A stretch of 64,000 bases of DNA, from assembly GCA_029861865.1 (NCBI GenBank), contig JAOTYL010000002.1, forward strand, positions 62,001-126,000. The letters are read 5' to 3'. A model generated the notes under the pieces. The model was not told the origin of the DNA. It saw only the letters and a program-made list of their open reading frames with translations, and did no database searches. This document shows, piece after piece, positions 51,697-60,654 of the stretch (position 1 is the first letter of the stretch; every line of letters begins with the position of its first letter). This DNA comes from Myxococcales bacterium (GTDB lineage Bacteria > Myxococcota_A > Polyangia > Polyangiales > Houyiibacteriaceae). Position numbers and translations under genes: made by a program.

Positions 51697-53198
51697 GCAT
51701 CCTCGCGCATCGCGACTACCACGCACACCAGACGTTCGATGCGGAGGTCGTCGTCGTCGGAACCGGCGCTGGCGGAGCAGTGGCCGGAGCAGAGCTCGCT
51801 GAGGCTGGGCGTGACGTGTTGTTCGTCGAAGAAGGCGGCTATCACCCGACCTCGAGCCTCAATCCGTACCTCACCGAGTCGATTCCTAGGCTCTATCGCG
51901 ATGCGGGCGCAACCATGATCATGGGTCGTCCGCCGATTCCCTATGCTGAAGGACGCTGCGTCGGAGGCAGCACGCTTGTCAACGGCGGAATGACGTGGCG
52001 TGCTCCCGAACGGGTACTGAAGGAATGGCAGGACCTCACCGGACAGCCGGATCTCGGTTCCAAAGCGCTTGCGCCGTTCTTCGATCGCGTGGAGGAACGT
52101 ATTCACGCAAAGCCTCAACACCCGGTGTCGGTCGGCGAAGACAGTCGCCTTCTCGAAGAAGGCGCACGGCGACTCGGATGGCGGTACGAGCACAACCGAA
52201 GGGCACAAGACCGGTGCGTCGGCTCGAACCAATGTCTCACAGGGTGCCCGACGGGAGCCAAGCAGTCGACGCTTCTCAGCTACATGCCTCGGGCTCTGTC
52301 ATTCGGAGCCCGTTGCTTGACCCAGGTGCGCGTTCACGAGCTTTGGATTGAACGCGGCCGCTGCGTCGGGGTGATTGGAAAGGCGGTGAACCCCCGAACG
52401 CGTCGATGCGATATCGACGTTCGGGTGCGCTCCAAAGTGGTCGTGATCTCGTGCGGGGCGGTGCAAACGCCCTACCTGTTGCTCAGGCATCGATTGGGAC
52501 GCCGAAACTCCCAACTCGGAAAGAACTTCCTTTGTCACCCGAACGCGAAGGTCGTCGCCATTTATCCCTTCGATCTCCACGCGTGGCAGGGGGTGAGCCA
52601 AGGAGGGCAGATCCGCGAATTCCTTGAGGAGGGCGTCGTCATGGCCGAAAACGCAGTACCTCCGGGGACCGCTGCCGCTCAGATCCCCGTCCTCGGCGAA
52701 GAGGCTCTCGAGATGATGAGGCACTACAACCGCATGGCGATGACCGGCGTGTTAGTGGAGGACTCACATGCAGGAACGGTCACGCGCGGCTTCGATGCGC
52801 CGCTCGCGAGGTACAGCATCAACGCGTACGATCACGAGCGTTTCTTGCGTGGCGTACGACTTTTGGCAACTTTGCACTTCGAAATGGGGGCAAAGCAAGT
52901 CGTTCTGCCCTTCAGTAACATGCACATCGCGAACAGCGTCGACGACCTGCGCCAGATCGAGCAGACACAACGGTCGCGAAGCACGATCGAGCTCTTTACC
53001 GTCCATCTGATGGGTACCTGCCGCATGGGGAGCGATCGACGCTCCTCGGTCGTTAACCTTCGTGGCGAGCTTTGGGATCTACCCGGTTGTTACGTAGCCG
53101 ACGCAAGCCTCTTCCCGACGGCCGTGGGTGTGAACCCGCAAGTGACGATCATGGCGCTCGCCACCATGGTCGCGCAGCGGGTCGAGGTTCCAAATTGA
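51693..53198 (+). CDS. GMC-family FAD oxidoreductase
   Basis: The 501-residue protein has the FAD-binding start FDAEVVVVGTGAGGAVAGAEL, the substrate-domain motif GRCVGGSTLVNGGMTWR and a Cys-rich insertion DRCVGSNQCLTGCPTGAK. The C-terminal end has LMGTCRMGSDRRSS and SLFPTAVGVNPQVTIMALA, where the catalytic His/Asn should lie. It is an alcohol, sugar or sterol dehydrogenase/oxidase of the GMC type. The substrate is not determined. Confidence 0.88.
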   Translation: MSILAHRDYHAHQTFDAEVVVVGTGAGGAVAGAELAEAGRDVLFVEEGGYHPTSSLNPYLTESIPRLYRDAGATMIMGRPPIPYAEGRCVGGSTLVNGGMTWRAPERVLKEWQDLTGQPDLGSKALAPFFDRVEERIHAKPQHPVSVGEDSRLLEEGARRLGWRYEHNRRAQDRCVGSNQCLTGCPTGAKQSTLLSYMPRALSFGARCLTQVRVHELWIERGRCVGVIGKAVNPRTRRCDIDVRVRSKVVVISCGAVQTPYLLLRHRLGRRNSQLGKNFLCHPNAKVVAIYPFDLHAWQGVSQGGQIREFLEEGVVMAENAVPPGTAAAQIPVLGEEALEMMRHYNRMAMTGVLVEDSHAGTVTRGFDAPLARYSINAYDHERFLRGVRLLATLHFEMGAKQVVLPFSNMHIANSVDDLRQIEQTQRSRSTIELFTVHLMGTCRMGSDRRSSVVNLRGELWDLPGCYVADASLFPTAVGVNPQVTIMALATMVAQRVEVPN

Positions 53199-53234
53199 CA
53201 AGGCACGGGCTTTTGCGCACAAGCTAACGTTCCC

Positions 53235-54239
53235 ATGCTCGATCTTCCTCGCCTCCAGCGGATCCGACTGATGCCGCGGCCCATCGGGCAAATCTTTTTC
53301 GGCTGGACGGTGCTCGCGCCCAACTACCAACTGCTACCAGGCATCGACATCGAGATCGAGAACATCGAAAGGATTCCACGAGAGCCTGTCATTTTCGCAA
53401 TGAACCACACAGACCGCTTCAACTACTTTCCGTTCATGTACAAGCTCTGGCGAAAAGAGGGCCGCTACATGACGGTCTGGGTGAAGGGCAAGTACTACGA
53501 GACCAGAAATGTGGGCATGTTCATGGAGCTCACCAGCAACATTCCGACCGTATCTCGCGGGTACATCATCACCAAAGACTTCGTACTCACAATGGGCCGG
53601 CGACCGACCGAAGCCGAGTACGATACGCTGCGCGCCCGGGTGAACGCGGAAGCTGACCCGAGTTTGGACCCGAGCTCGGTCGACATCTCGCAGATGCCCC
53701 AGCGGCTGCTGAAGACGAAACGCGACATCCTAGGCGTCGAGTTCGACCCAAACCGGGAGTCTTACGCGCGCGGTATCAACAATACATTTGCGGCGATGAT
53801 GCGCGAGTTCGTCAAGCTCAACGAGCGCTCCTTCGACCTCGGGCTCGACTTGCTGGTCTTCCCGCAGGGTACCCGTTCGATCCGTCTCCCGCGGGGTCGT
53901 ATCGGCATGATGGAGATCGCGCTTCGCTACAAGAAGACGATCGTGCCTGTCGGCTGCAACGGATGTGACCTCATTTACCCGGGCTCGGTTCCGATCGCCA
54001 AGAAGGGCACCGTGGTGTATCGCATCGGCGAGCCGATCCGGTACGAAGAGCTTTCTGCGTTTCACATTGGCGAGCCTTTCGAGCCCTTCTCAGCGGAGGC
54101 AGAGCACAAATACCGAGACAGGTTTCAGGGCGCGGTAGACGTCGTGATGGACCGCATCAACGCGCTGCTCGACCCGCAGTATCAGTACAGCGACGACTTG
54201 AATAGCACCGGCGTCCGCGGAACCTCACGTTTCATCTAA
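53235..54239 (+). CDS. PlsC-like 1-acyl-glycerol-3-phosphate acyltransferase
   Basis: The 334-residue protein has the acyltransferase NHxxxR-type motif FAMNHTDRFNYF, the second block LVFPQGTRSI and PVGCNGCDLIYPGS. These are the acyl-acceptor motifs of the PlsC family. It lacks obvious transmembrane helices beyond a hydrophobic N-terminal patch. It probably acylates a lysophospholipid or related lipid. The next gene begins 54 bp later. Confidence 0.83.
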   Translation: MLDLPRLQRIRLMPRPIGQIFFGWTVLAPNYQLLPGIDIEIENIERIPREPVIFAMNHTDRFNYFPFMYKLWRKEGRYMTVWVKGKYYETRNVGMFMELTSNIPTVSRGYIITKDFVLTMGRRPTEAEYDTLRARVNAEADPSLDPSSVDISQMPQRLLKTKRDILGVEFDPNRESYARGINNTFAAMMREFVKLNERSFDLGLDLLVFPQGTRSIRLPRGRIGMMEIALRYKKTIVPVGCNGCDLIYPGSVPIAKKGTVVYRIGEPIRYEELSAFHIGEPFEPFSAEAEHKYRDRFQGAVDVVMDRINALLDPQYQYSDDLNSTGVRGTSRFI

Positions 54240-54293
54240 CGCGTGAGGTTGCTTCGTTTGTTCGAAGCGGCAAAACCGGCTAGAGGAGCCGAG

Positions 54294-55631
54294 ATGAATG
54301 CGCTTGAGGCCCTGCGCGACGCCGCCGAACCAAGACCCGTGGTCGCGATCATCGGAGGTGCTGTCGCAGGTTCCGAGGCTGCTGCCGCCTGCGCTCTGCG
54401 CGGAGCAATTCCAGTGGTGTTCGAGCAAGGCGAGCGGCCATACGGCAAGATCGAAGACGGCCTGCCACGCTGGCACGTGAAGCTCCGCGACAAAGAGTAC
54501 CAGAAGATCGACGAGAACCTTGGAGGAGATGACGTAGTCTTCGTGCCCCGCACCGAAATCGGAGCCGCCCTTTCTTGGCAAGAGCTCTACGGTGATCTCG
54601 GATTCAGCGCGATCGTGCTCGCCAACGGCGCATGGCGCGATAGAGGGCTGCCGGTGGAGGGCGCGGACGAGTACGACGGTCGCGGCCTCGTCTACCAGAA
54701 CGAGTTCGTGTACTGGTTCAACCACTATGAAGACGAGGGCTACGACGGGCCGGTCTTCGAAGTTCCGGACGGTACCATCGTCATCGGCGGTGGGTTGGCC
54801 TCGATCGATGTCGTGAAGATCATCAACCTTGAGCTCTACGCGCGCGCCCTTCGTGAACGCGACCTAGAAGTCGACATGGTCGAGTTGGAAGTCAAAGGGA
54901 TCCCGCGTGTGTTGGAGGCCCATGGCATCACGCCCGAGGAGCTCGGTATTGAGGGCTGCACCCTCTACTACCGCCGCGGCAAGGAGGACATGCCGCTGGC
55001 GAGCGCCGATGACCCGACGCCCGAGCAGCTCCAGAAACTGAAGGTCGCGCGAGTTAAGATCATGGATCGGGTGATGCGCAAGTACCTCGTGAAGTTCGAG
55101 CCCCTGAGTCGGCCGGTCGGGCTCATCGTCGAAGGCGATAGGCTGGTCGGGATCCGGTTTCAAAAAACGGAAATCGTCGACGGCCGCGTGAAAGGGCTCG
55201 AGGGCACCGAGTTCGAGGTGCGAAGCCCGATGGTCATCAGCTCGATCGGAAGCATCCCAAAACCGATCGAAGGGATCCCGACGAGGGGTGAGCTCTACTA
55301 CTTCGACAACTGGGAGACGGGTGAGCTGCACGAGCTGCCAGGTGTGTTCGGCCTTGGCAACGTGCTTACCGGCAAGGGCAACATCAAGGACAGCCGAGAG
55401 AACGCGATCGAGATCATCGAAAAGGTCGTCGCGGCTTACCTTGGGGTTGGTGACGAGCCGGACGAAACCCCCGGCCGAGCGTCCGACCGCGCCCGCCAAG
55501 TCGCTGAAGGGGCGACGGCGGGGGCGCCGATGATGCCCGAGGCCATGAAGGCGTTGGCCGAGAGAATCGAAAAGCGGCACGCCGAAATCGGCTACCAGGA
55601 CTACGCCACTTGGATCGCGGCCCACACTTAA
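54294..55631 (+). CDS. FAD-dependent pyridine-nucleotide oxidoreductase, ferredoxin-reductase-like
   Basis: The ATG at 54294 follows GAGGAGCC. The 445-residue protein has two nucleotide-binding loops, VVAIIGGAVAGSEAAAACA near residue 17 and GTIVIGGGLASIDVV near 160. A C-terminal GVFGLGNVLTGKGNIKDSR closes the FAD site. It resembles adrenodoxin-reductase/glutamate-synthase-small-subunit oxidoreductases. The last 60 residues form a charged helical tail. Its electron acceptor is unknown. The stop is next to palindrome copy 5. Confidence 0.85.
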   Translation: MNALEALRDAAEPRPVVAIIGGAVAGSEAAAACALRGAIPVVFEQGERPYGKIEDGLPRWHVKLRDKEYQKIDENLGGDDVVFVPRTEIGAALSWQELYGDLGFSAIVLANGAWRDRGLPVEGADEYDGRGLVYQNEFVYWFNHYEDEGYDGPVFEVPDGTIVIGGGLASIDVVKIINLELYARALRERDLEVDMVELEVKGIPRVLEAHGITPEELGIEGCTLYYRRGKEDMPLASADDPTPEQLQKLKVARVKIMDRVMRKYLVKFEPLSRPVGLIVEGDRLVGIRFQKTEIVDGRVKGLEGTEFEVRSPMVISSIGSIPKPIEGIPTRGELYYFDNWETGELHELPGVFGLGNVLTGKGNIKDSRENAIEIIEKVVAAYLGVGDEPDETPGRASDRARQVAEGATAGAPMMPEAMKALAERIEKRHAEIGYQDYATWIAAHT

Positions 55632-55633
55632 TA

Positions 55634-55646
55634 GGGGACAGTCCCC
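55634..55646. repeat. Dispersed palindrome, copy 5
   Basis: GGGGAC-A-GTCCCC sits between the two convergent stop codons at 55631 and 55649. Flanks are TTAATA and AATTAG rather than the A/T runs of other copies, but the core is identical. It could serve as a bidirectional terminator. Confidence 0.85.
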
Positions 55647-55648
55647 AA

Positions 55649-55966
55649 TTAGTTGAGGGCGCGGCTTCGTACGTAGTGGCCATTCTCGAACGCATCGAAG
55701 AAATCGTCGAGGAGGGGGTGCTCGATCGGCGCCCCGAGCACGTCTTCTTCGAGATTCCTCTCCGCCACGTAGGTCTCATGGAGCGCGCCGCCCACCAAGA
55801 CGCGATACCACGGCGCATCCTTGGGAGGTCGGCTCTTCGCGACCTGCTCGTACCACTCCTCGCTCAGCGAAAACACGGGGTCCACATCGATCACGACGCC
55901 ACGATAATCGAAGACCTTGTGATGAACGACTTGGCCGATGCCGTACTTGGGCTTGATGAGAATCAC
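55649..55966 (-). CDS. hspQ: HspQ-like heat-shock / hemimethylated-DNA-binding fold protein
   Basis: The 105-residue protein has YGIGQVVHHKVFDYRGVVID, VDPVFSLSEEWYEQVA and PWYRVLVGG, then YVAERNLEEDVLGAPIEHP. These are the HspQ/YccV motifs. In gammaproteobacteria HspQ is a heat-shock protein that helps Lon-dependent proteolysis. It is convergent with the FAD reductase and shares a palindrome at the ends. Confidence 0.9.
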   Translation of the reverse strand: MILIKPKYGIGQVVHHKVFDYRGVVIDVDPVFSLSEEWYEQVAKSRPPKDAPWYRVLVGGALHETYVAERNLEEDVLGAPIEHPLLDDFFDAFENGHYVRSRALN

Positions 55967-56012
55967 AGACTTGCCGAGGGTCTACCCCCCCGGCAGCGCC
56001 GAGTCCAGCCCC

Positions 56013-56039
56013 GTGCCAGTGTCAGTGTCAGCGCCAGCG
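56013..56039 (-). repeat. Degenerate hexamer tract, site 5 (minus orientation)
   Basis: Units CCAGTG, TCAGTG and TCAGCG recur with 6-bp period, between the divergent starts at 55966 and 56082. It is the shortest of the six tracts. Confidence 0.75.
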
Positions 56040-56081
56040 GGCCGTTGCCAGGGGCGGCTCGGACCGATAAGGTGCGGCGAC

Positions 56082-56747
56082 TTGGACGCTTGGATCAGGA
56101 AGATAGGCTTGCCGCTCGCGATGATTGGCTTGTGTTCAACGCTCAGCGCGACAGCGTTCGCCCAGAAACGGCGGGTCGAGCTCCGCTTTCAAGGCGGCGT
56201 GGACGTCAGCGTCCCCATTTTCCTCAACGTGGATCGGAACATCGTCAAGCCCGGGGCGGGCGTAAGCGGTTGGGGTGGCTTGGATATCGGTTGGATCGTG
56301 TTCGACTTCGGCCTCGGCCTCATGGGCAACACGATCAAGACGGACAACATTCCAGAGATCGAAGCGGCGGGAGGGGGCATCGGGGACCAGCCTCTCATCC
56401 GGTGGCACTTCTCGCCCGGCATCCGTCTCCAGGTACCGACCATCGATGCCGTCCTTCCCTATGTCACAGGCTCCTTCGACGCCAACCTTTGGGCCTTCGA
56501 GGCGCTCGCCGTCGACTGCGGCTGGTACTACTGCCGAGGAGAAGGTCGCTTCCGCTTCGCCCCTGGGTTCACCGGCAAAGTCGGGGTGGGCATCCGCCTC
56601 AAAGGCCCCTTCTATCTCGACGTCGGCATGAAGTACGCGATGAGCGGGAAGGGTGAGTTCTTCGTACGTAAGCAATGGTGGCTCGAGCCGTTCGTCGGGT
56701 TCCTGTTCAGAGGCGGCAGCGATCGTTTCGACGGTGTCGGATATTAG
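56082..56747 (+). CDS. Outer-membrane beta-barrel protein
   Basis: A TTG at 56082 with AAGGTG upstream gives a signal peptide (LDAWIRKIGLPLAMIGLC then ATAFAQ) and a mature beta-rich protein (221 residues). It has alternating strands such as RVELRFQGGVDVSVPIF and a final aromatic Tyr (DGVGY). The ATG at 56121 would cut the signal short. This is probably a small outer-membrane barrel; no specific family is recognised. Confidence 0.75.
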   Translation: MDAWIRKIGLPLAMIGLCSTLSATAFAQKRRVELRFQGGVDVSVPIFLNVDRNIVKPGAGVSGWGGLDIGWIVFDFGLGLMGNTIKTDNIPEIEAAGGGIGDQPLIRWHFSPGIRLQVPTIDAVLPYVTGSFDANLWAFEALAVDCGWYYCRGEGRFRFAPGFTGKVGVGIRLKGPFYLDVGMKYAMSGKGEFFVRKQWWLEPFVGFLFRGGSDRFDGVGY

Positions 56748-56769
56748 CCCCACCTCCGACCGACAACGA

Positions 56770-57159
56770 TCAGGACGCCGCCGGGATCAACGCCCAGAGA
56801 ATGGCGCCGCCAAGCGCAATGCCGAGCAGGCACCACAGCCGCACCACGATGGGCGGACGCTCCACGCTCCATTCGATGAGCTTGGTGAACCGGTCTAGAC
56901 CGATCATCGGCAGTGATACCCCCGCGAGAATCGTGAGGATACCGAGGACCTGAAGGAACAGGGGGGCGCGCGACGCCGGCGCAGCAAACCAAAGCGCGAT
57001 GCCAAACGTTACGCGAAGCAATGCAGCAACCCATAGGCCTTGGCGGTTGGTCCATCGTGTCGCGAAAGCGACGATGCGGCTCGGTACGAGCACGCCCCAC
57101 GTGCACAGCAACAACACGAAGACGGCGAAGATTCCAGCGACTTCAACAGCGAGCTCCAT
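56770..57159 (-). CDS. Small four-helix membrane protein
   Basis: The ATG at 57159 follows GGGAGG. The 129-residue protein has four hydrophobic helices: FAVFVLLLCTWGVLV, a middle pair around LLRVTFGIALWFAA and VLGILTILAGVSLPMIG, and LWCLLGIALGGAILWAL. Basic residues lie between them. The family is unknown to me. It follows the YbjN-like gene on the same strand by 70 bp. Confidence 0.75.
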   Translation of the reverse strand: MELAVEVAGIFAVFVLLLCTWGVLVPSRIVAFATRWTNRQGLWVAALLRVTFGIALWFAAPASRAPLFLQVLGILTILAGVSLPMIGLDRFTKLIEWSVERPPIVVRLWCLLGIALGGAILWALIPAAS

Positions 57160-57229
57160 AAGCCCTCCCGCGTCGCGGAGAATATGCGGACGTGCCACAG
57201 AGGGCAATCTTCGATGGAGCGGTAGATGC

Positions 57230-57664
57230 TCAGGGCAGCTCGTTGGCAAGACCCGGCATTGAAGCTTGCGCGGGCTCACTGCGCTCGAGCGACTGTTCGA
57301 TCTGATCGGCGGCGCGGGCGACCGAGTGCATGTGGATCTGCAAGTCGTCGGCAGCGAGCTCATCGAGGAGGACGGTGTGGCGCACGACATAGACGTCGCC
57401 GTCGAGGCAGATCGCGCCCACGGCGAGGTTGAAGCCTTGTTCGAGGGCCTCACGAGGGTCCATGCGGTCGATCCGGCAACACGCAGACGAGAAGTCGACC
57501 CAAACCCGCCCCATGGCTTCGTAATGGGACACGATCACCGCCTGGAGGCGGCCGCCGGGGTATTTGAACACGACCTTGAAGCTGTGGTCGCGCTCATCGG
57601 CCAGCCTGTAGCTCTTGCTGGCATGGCGCTTGAGCTCGGTCCAGGTCGACACGGGGTCTGTCAT
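57230..57664 (-). CDS. YbjN-like (T3SS-chaperone-fold) protein
   Basis: The ATG at 57664 gives 144 residues. A beta-sheet/helix pattern has VVFKYPGGRLQAVIVSHYE, then LAVGAICLDGDVYVVRHTVL and LQIHMHSVARAADQIEQSL, as in YbjN/T3SS-chaperone-like proteins. These small proteins have poorly known functions. It is divergent from the acyl-CoA synthetase. Confidence 0.75.
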   Translation of the reverse strand: MTDPVSTWTELKRHASKSYRLADERDHSFKVVFKYPGGRLQAVIVSHYEAMGRVWVDFSSACCRIDRMDPREALEQGFNLAVGAICLDGDVYVVRHTVLLDELAADDLQIHMHSVARAADQIEQSLERSEPAQASMPGLANELP

Positions 57665-57723
57665 AGCACAGGAGCCCCGAAAAACCGCTCGAATCCGCCC
57701 GGATAGGTCGTAAGCTGCCGACA

Positions 57724-59508
57724 ATGTTGAAGCGCCTGACGTCTCGATCGTGGCGAGCGGCGGTGATCGAGGAGCTACGCGCCGGCCCACGCGCGCTTCG
57801 CGGCACAGTCCCCTGGCTGATGCGCATGCGTCGCAAACAGATCGGCAGCCTGGTCGACGTGGTGATCCAAAACGCCAAAGACATCCCGCACGACCTGGCG
57901 TTCGAAATGGACCAAGAACATCTCACGTGGTTAGGGCTCGACGAGGTGACGTCGCGAATCGCGCACGTGCTGGCTTCCGCAGGCGTTCGGCCGGGTGGCG
58001 TGGTGGCGTTGCTGGCCGAGAACTCGCCGTTCTACATCGCGTCGGTGCTCGGCATCACACGGGTTGGCGCAACCGCGGCCCTCATCAACAACAACTTGCG
58101 CGGTCGACCCCTGGCGCACGCGATCGAGGTCTCCAAGGCGACAGCGGTTCTGGTGAGCAACACGCTCGAACCGGGACTCCGTGACTGCGAAGAAGTCTGC
58201 CAGAGGCTCGATCGGATTCTGGTATTCGACGAGGATCCCTGGCACGGTTTGTTCGCCGACACACCATCGACCCCCTACCCCGCGGTCAAGGTGAGGGCAG
58301 GCGACGACTTCGTCTACATTTATACTTCGGGCACTACCGGGCTTCCCAAACCCTGCCGGGTTTCTCATGCGCGGGCGATCCTCGCCGGCGCGGGCTTTGG
58401 CGCGTTGATGTATGAATTTCGTCCCGGCGACAAGCTTTACTGTGCGCTGCCTCTCTACCATTCCAACGGGTTGCTGTTGGGGGCAGCGGCGACGATCATC
58501 GGCCGCGTCCCGATGGCTGTGCGCCGCTCGTTCAGTGCGAGCGCCTTTTGGGATGACATCCATCGATACAACGCGACGGCGATGCTCTACATCGGGGAGC
58601 TCTGTCGCTATTTGGTCAACTCGCCTCCGCACCCCTCAGAGCGTCCGAATCCCATTCGAGTTGCGGTGGGCAACGGCCTTCGTCCCGACATTTGGCCTCG
58701 ATTCCAGTCACGCTTCGGGATCGAGACGATCCGCGAGTTCTACGGTGCCACCGAAGCGCCTGGCTTCATCGCCAACCTCAGCGGGAGAGAGGGCTCCGTG
58801 GGTCGCGTGCCGTTTGCGGGGTTCAAGGGTTACTTGAGCTTGGTCCGCTACGACGTCGACCGCGATGAGCACCTTCGTGACTCGAACGGGTTCTGTATCC
58901 CCTGCAAGCACGGCGAGCCCGGCGAGCTCTTGATCGGAATCTCCAATGTTGCCGGCGGTCTGGAATATCGCGGCTACACCGACGAGAGCGCGACTCAAAA
59001 GAAGATCCTCCGCGGCGTTTTTCGACAGGGAGATCGATACTTTCGAACCGGCGATCTTCTCAGGCGAGATGACGAGGGGTTTTATTACTTCGTCGACCGC
59101 ATCGGGGATACCTTTCGTTGGAAGGGTGAGAACGTGTCGACCGCCGAAGTTGCTGATGTGATCACGCAAAGCGACAAAATCGCGGAAGCTACGGTGGTTG
59201 GGGTGCACGTGCCCAACATGGACGGCCAGGCGGGCCTGGCTGCAGTAGTCCCAGTCGACGGTTTTGATCCAAACGGGTTTTGGCGCGTCGTCTCTGAGCT
59301 TCCATCGTATGCGCAGCCTCGCTTCGTACGGGTGATGAACGATCTCGCGAAGACTGGCACCTTGAAGATTCAGAAGACTACCTTGAGAAAAGAAGGCGTA
59401 GACCCCGCCTCGATCTCGGATGCGGTATACGTTCGCACCGATGCCGGATATGAGAGGCTCACGCGGGAGCGATGGATCGACCTCAAGGAAGGCAACCTCA
59501 AGCTCTGA
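57724..59508 (+). CDS. Long-chain acyl-CoA synthetase, FATP/FadD6-like
   Basis: The 594-residue AMP-forming enzyme has FVYIYTSGTTGLPKPCRVSH for the P-loop, FYGATEAPGFIANLSG for the acyl-AMP site and the hinge YFVDRIGDTFRWKGENVSTA. It activates fatty acids (or bile-acid/steroid-like acids, as in FATPs) to CoA thioesters. This fits the several acyl-CoA dehydrogenases in the window. Confidence 0.92.
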   Translation: MLKRLTSRSWRAAVIEELRAGPRALRGTVPWLMRMRRKQIGSLVDVVIQNAKDIPHDLAFEMDQEHLTWLGLDEVTSRIAHVLASAGVRPGGVVALLAENSPFYIASVLGITRVGATAALINNNLRGRPLAHAIEVSKATAVLVSNTLEPGLRDCEEVCQRLDRILVFDEDPWHGLFADTPSTPYPAVKVRAGDDFVYIYTSGTTGLPKPCRVSHARAILAGAGFGALMYEFRPGDKLYCALPLYHSNGLLLGAAATIIGRVPMAVRRSFSASAFWDDIHRYNATAMLYIGELCRYLVNSPPHPSERPNPIRVAVGNGLRPDIWPRFQSRFGIETIREFYGATEAPGFIANLSGREGSVGRVPFAGFKGYLSLVRYDVDRDEHLRDSNGFCIPCKHGEPGELLIGISNVAGGLEYRGYTDESATQKKILRGVFRQGDRYFRTGDLLRRDDEGFYYFVDRIGDTFRWKGENVSTAEVADVITQSDKIAEATVVGVHVPNMDGQAGLAAVVPVDGFDPNGFWRVVSELPSYAQPRFVRVMNDLAKTGTLKIQKTTLRKEGVDPASISDAVYVRTDAGYERLTRERWIDLKEGNLKL

Positions 59509-59555
59509 GCCGCCAGTCGCACACGCCACGGTCACCTATTCGATCCCGCCCGGCT

Positions 59556-60140
59556 CTACGAAGCCTTCAGCGCCTTCTGAATGAGCGCCAAGTCTTCGGG
59601 CGCATAGTCGAGGCGGAGCGCCGCTTCGTGACCCTTTTCGGTCATCTTCTTCCAGGTCTTTTGCACGATGGTGATGAGCTTTTCTTCGGGGTGCTGCTTG
59701 GCGAAGTCGTGAAAGTAGTGCTGGAGAAAGACGAGGCAGATCACGTCTTCGAGAAGCTGCACGTCGGGGTCGGTCTTGAGCCCGCGCTTGCGAAGGAGCG
59801 TCTTCACGCGTTCGATCGTGGTGTCGTCATAGCCGACGTCCTTCAGGATCGCGCCCGCAATATCCCCGTGCCGCTTGTAGAGATCGGTGCGCCACTTCAG
59901 GTACCCCGCCCTTCCCTCCGGATACGTGTCCCGCGGCACTTCCCAACGCCGAATGTGCTGCGCACGCGCGGCGAGCTTCACGGTCTCGGGAGCATCGGGA
60001 GCGAAGACCGCGAGGCGTGTGGACATGCGTTGGCCGTAGACGAGCTCGCTGGGCAATGGCTGGCCATTGACCATTTCGCTGCGCGGATCCTGAGCGTTCG
60101 CCTGGTCAAACCGGCGGAATGCTTCGTCCAGGCGAGACAT
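59556..60140 (-). CDS. DUF4202 domain-containing protein
   Basis: The 194-residue protein has the DUF4202 pattern: FRRFDQANAQDPR, QRMSTRLAVFAPDAPE, AQHIRRWEVPRDTYP, WRTDLYKRHGDIAG and LLEDVICLVFLQHYFHDFA. His/Asp residues suggest an HD-like metal-dependent fold. The function is unknown. Confidence 0.88.
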   Translation of the reverse strand: MSRLDEAFRRFDQANAQDPRSEMVNGQPLPSELVYGQRMSTRLAVFAPDAPETVKLAARAQHIRRWEVPRDTYPEGRAGYLKWRTDLYKRHGDIAGAILKDVGYDDTTIERVKTLLRKRGLKTDPDVQLLEDVICLVFLQHYFHDFAKQHPEEKLITIVQKTWKKMTEKGHEAALRLDYAPEDLALIQKALKAS

Positions 60141-60161
60141 GGGGAGACTCTATCACGCCGC

Positions 60162-60227
60162 CGCTGGCGCTGGCGCTGACACTGGCACGGACGCTGTCGC
60201 TGGCACTGACACTGTCGCTGGCACTGT
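60162..60227 (+). repeat. Degenerate hexamer tract, site 6
   Basis: GCTGGC, GCTGAC, ACTGGC, GCTGTC and ACTGTC units repeat with 6-bp period in the gap between the DUF4202 start and the VapC-like gene stop at 60229. Confidence 0.88.
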
Positions 60228-60228
60228 T

Positions 60229-60654
60229 CTACGCGAACGGATTCTCGATCTGCACGCCCGCAATATTGCTCCCGCTTTGCAGGTCCTCGGTCAACAAGCG
60301 TCGGCAGCCGGACGCCGCTGCGGCTTTGACGATGAGAGCGTCCCAGAAGCTCAATGCGTGCAGCCGGTGCAGATCGATGGCCTCGAGGATCAAGGAAGGC
60401 TTGATCGTCACGACGTCGAGCCGGGCGAGGAGCTCGACTTTTCGTCTCGCGATTTCGGGAGCCCCGCCGAGCTTGCGGGTCGCCGCCACGAAGAACTCCT
60501 GAAGCACCTGGGTCGAGAGGACGCCGTTCCCATCGATGAACAGTTGGTGGATGATCTCCTGGGCGCGATCGCGTTTTGGGCCGGCGTCGAGGTCGTCGGC
60601 ATACAAGAGAACGTTGGTATCGACGAATACGCGCTCAGCCAATCCGGTCCTCAT
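60229..60654 (-). CDS. PIN-domain toxin (VapC-like)
   Basis: The ATG at 60654 gives 141 residues with the PIN-domain Asp motif RVFVDTNVLLYADD, an STQVLQEFF element, HALSFWDALIV and the late LLTEDLQ. These carry the conserved acidic residues of PIN RNases. Start overlaps the antitoxin gene by 20 bp, a normal toxin-antitoxin layout. Confidence 0.87.
   Translation of the reverse strand: MRTGLAERVFVDTNVLLYADDLDAGPKRDRAQEIIHQLFIDGNGVLSTQVLQEFFVAATRKLGGAPEIARRKVELLARLDVVTIKPSLILEAIDLHRLHALSFWDALIVKAAAASGCRRLLTEDLQSGSNIAGVQIENPFA

Noticed and set aside
11569-60227. Hexamer tracts considered as CRISPR arrays
   Set aside because: Units are 6 bp with no spacers of constant length and no cas genes.
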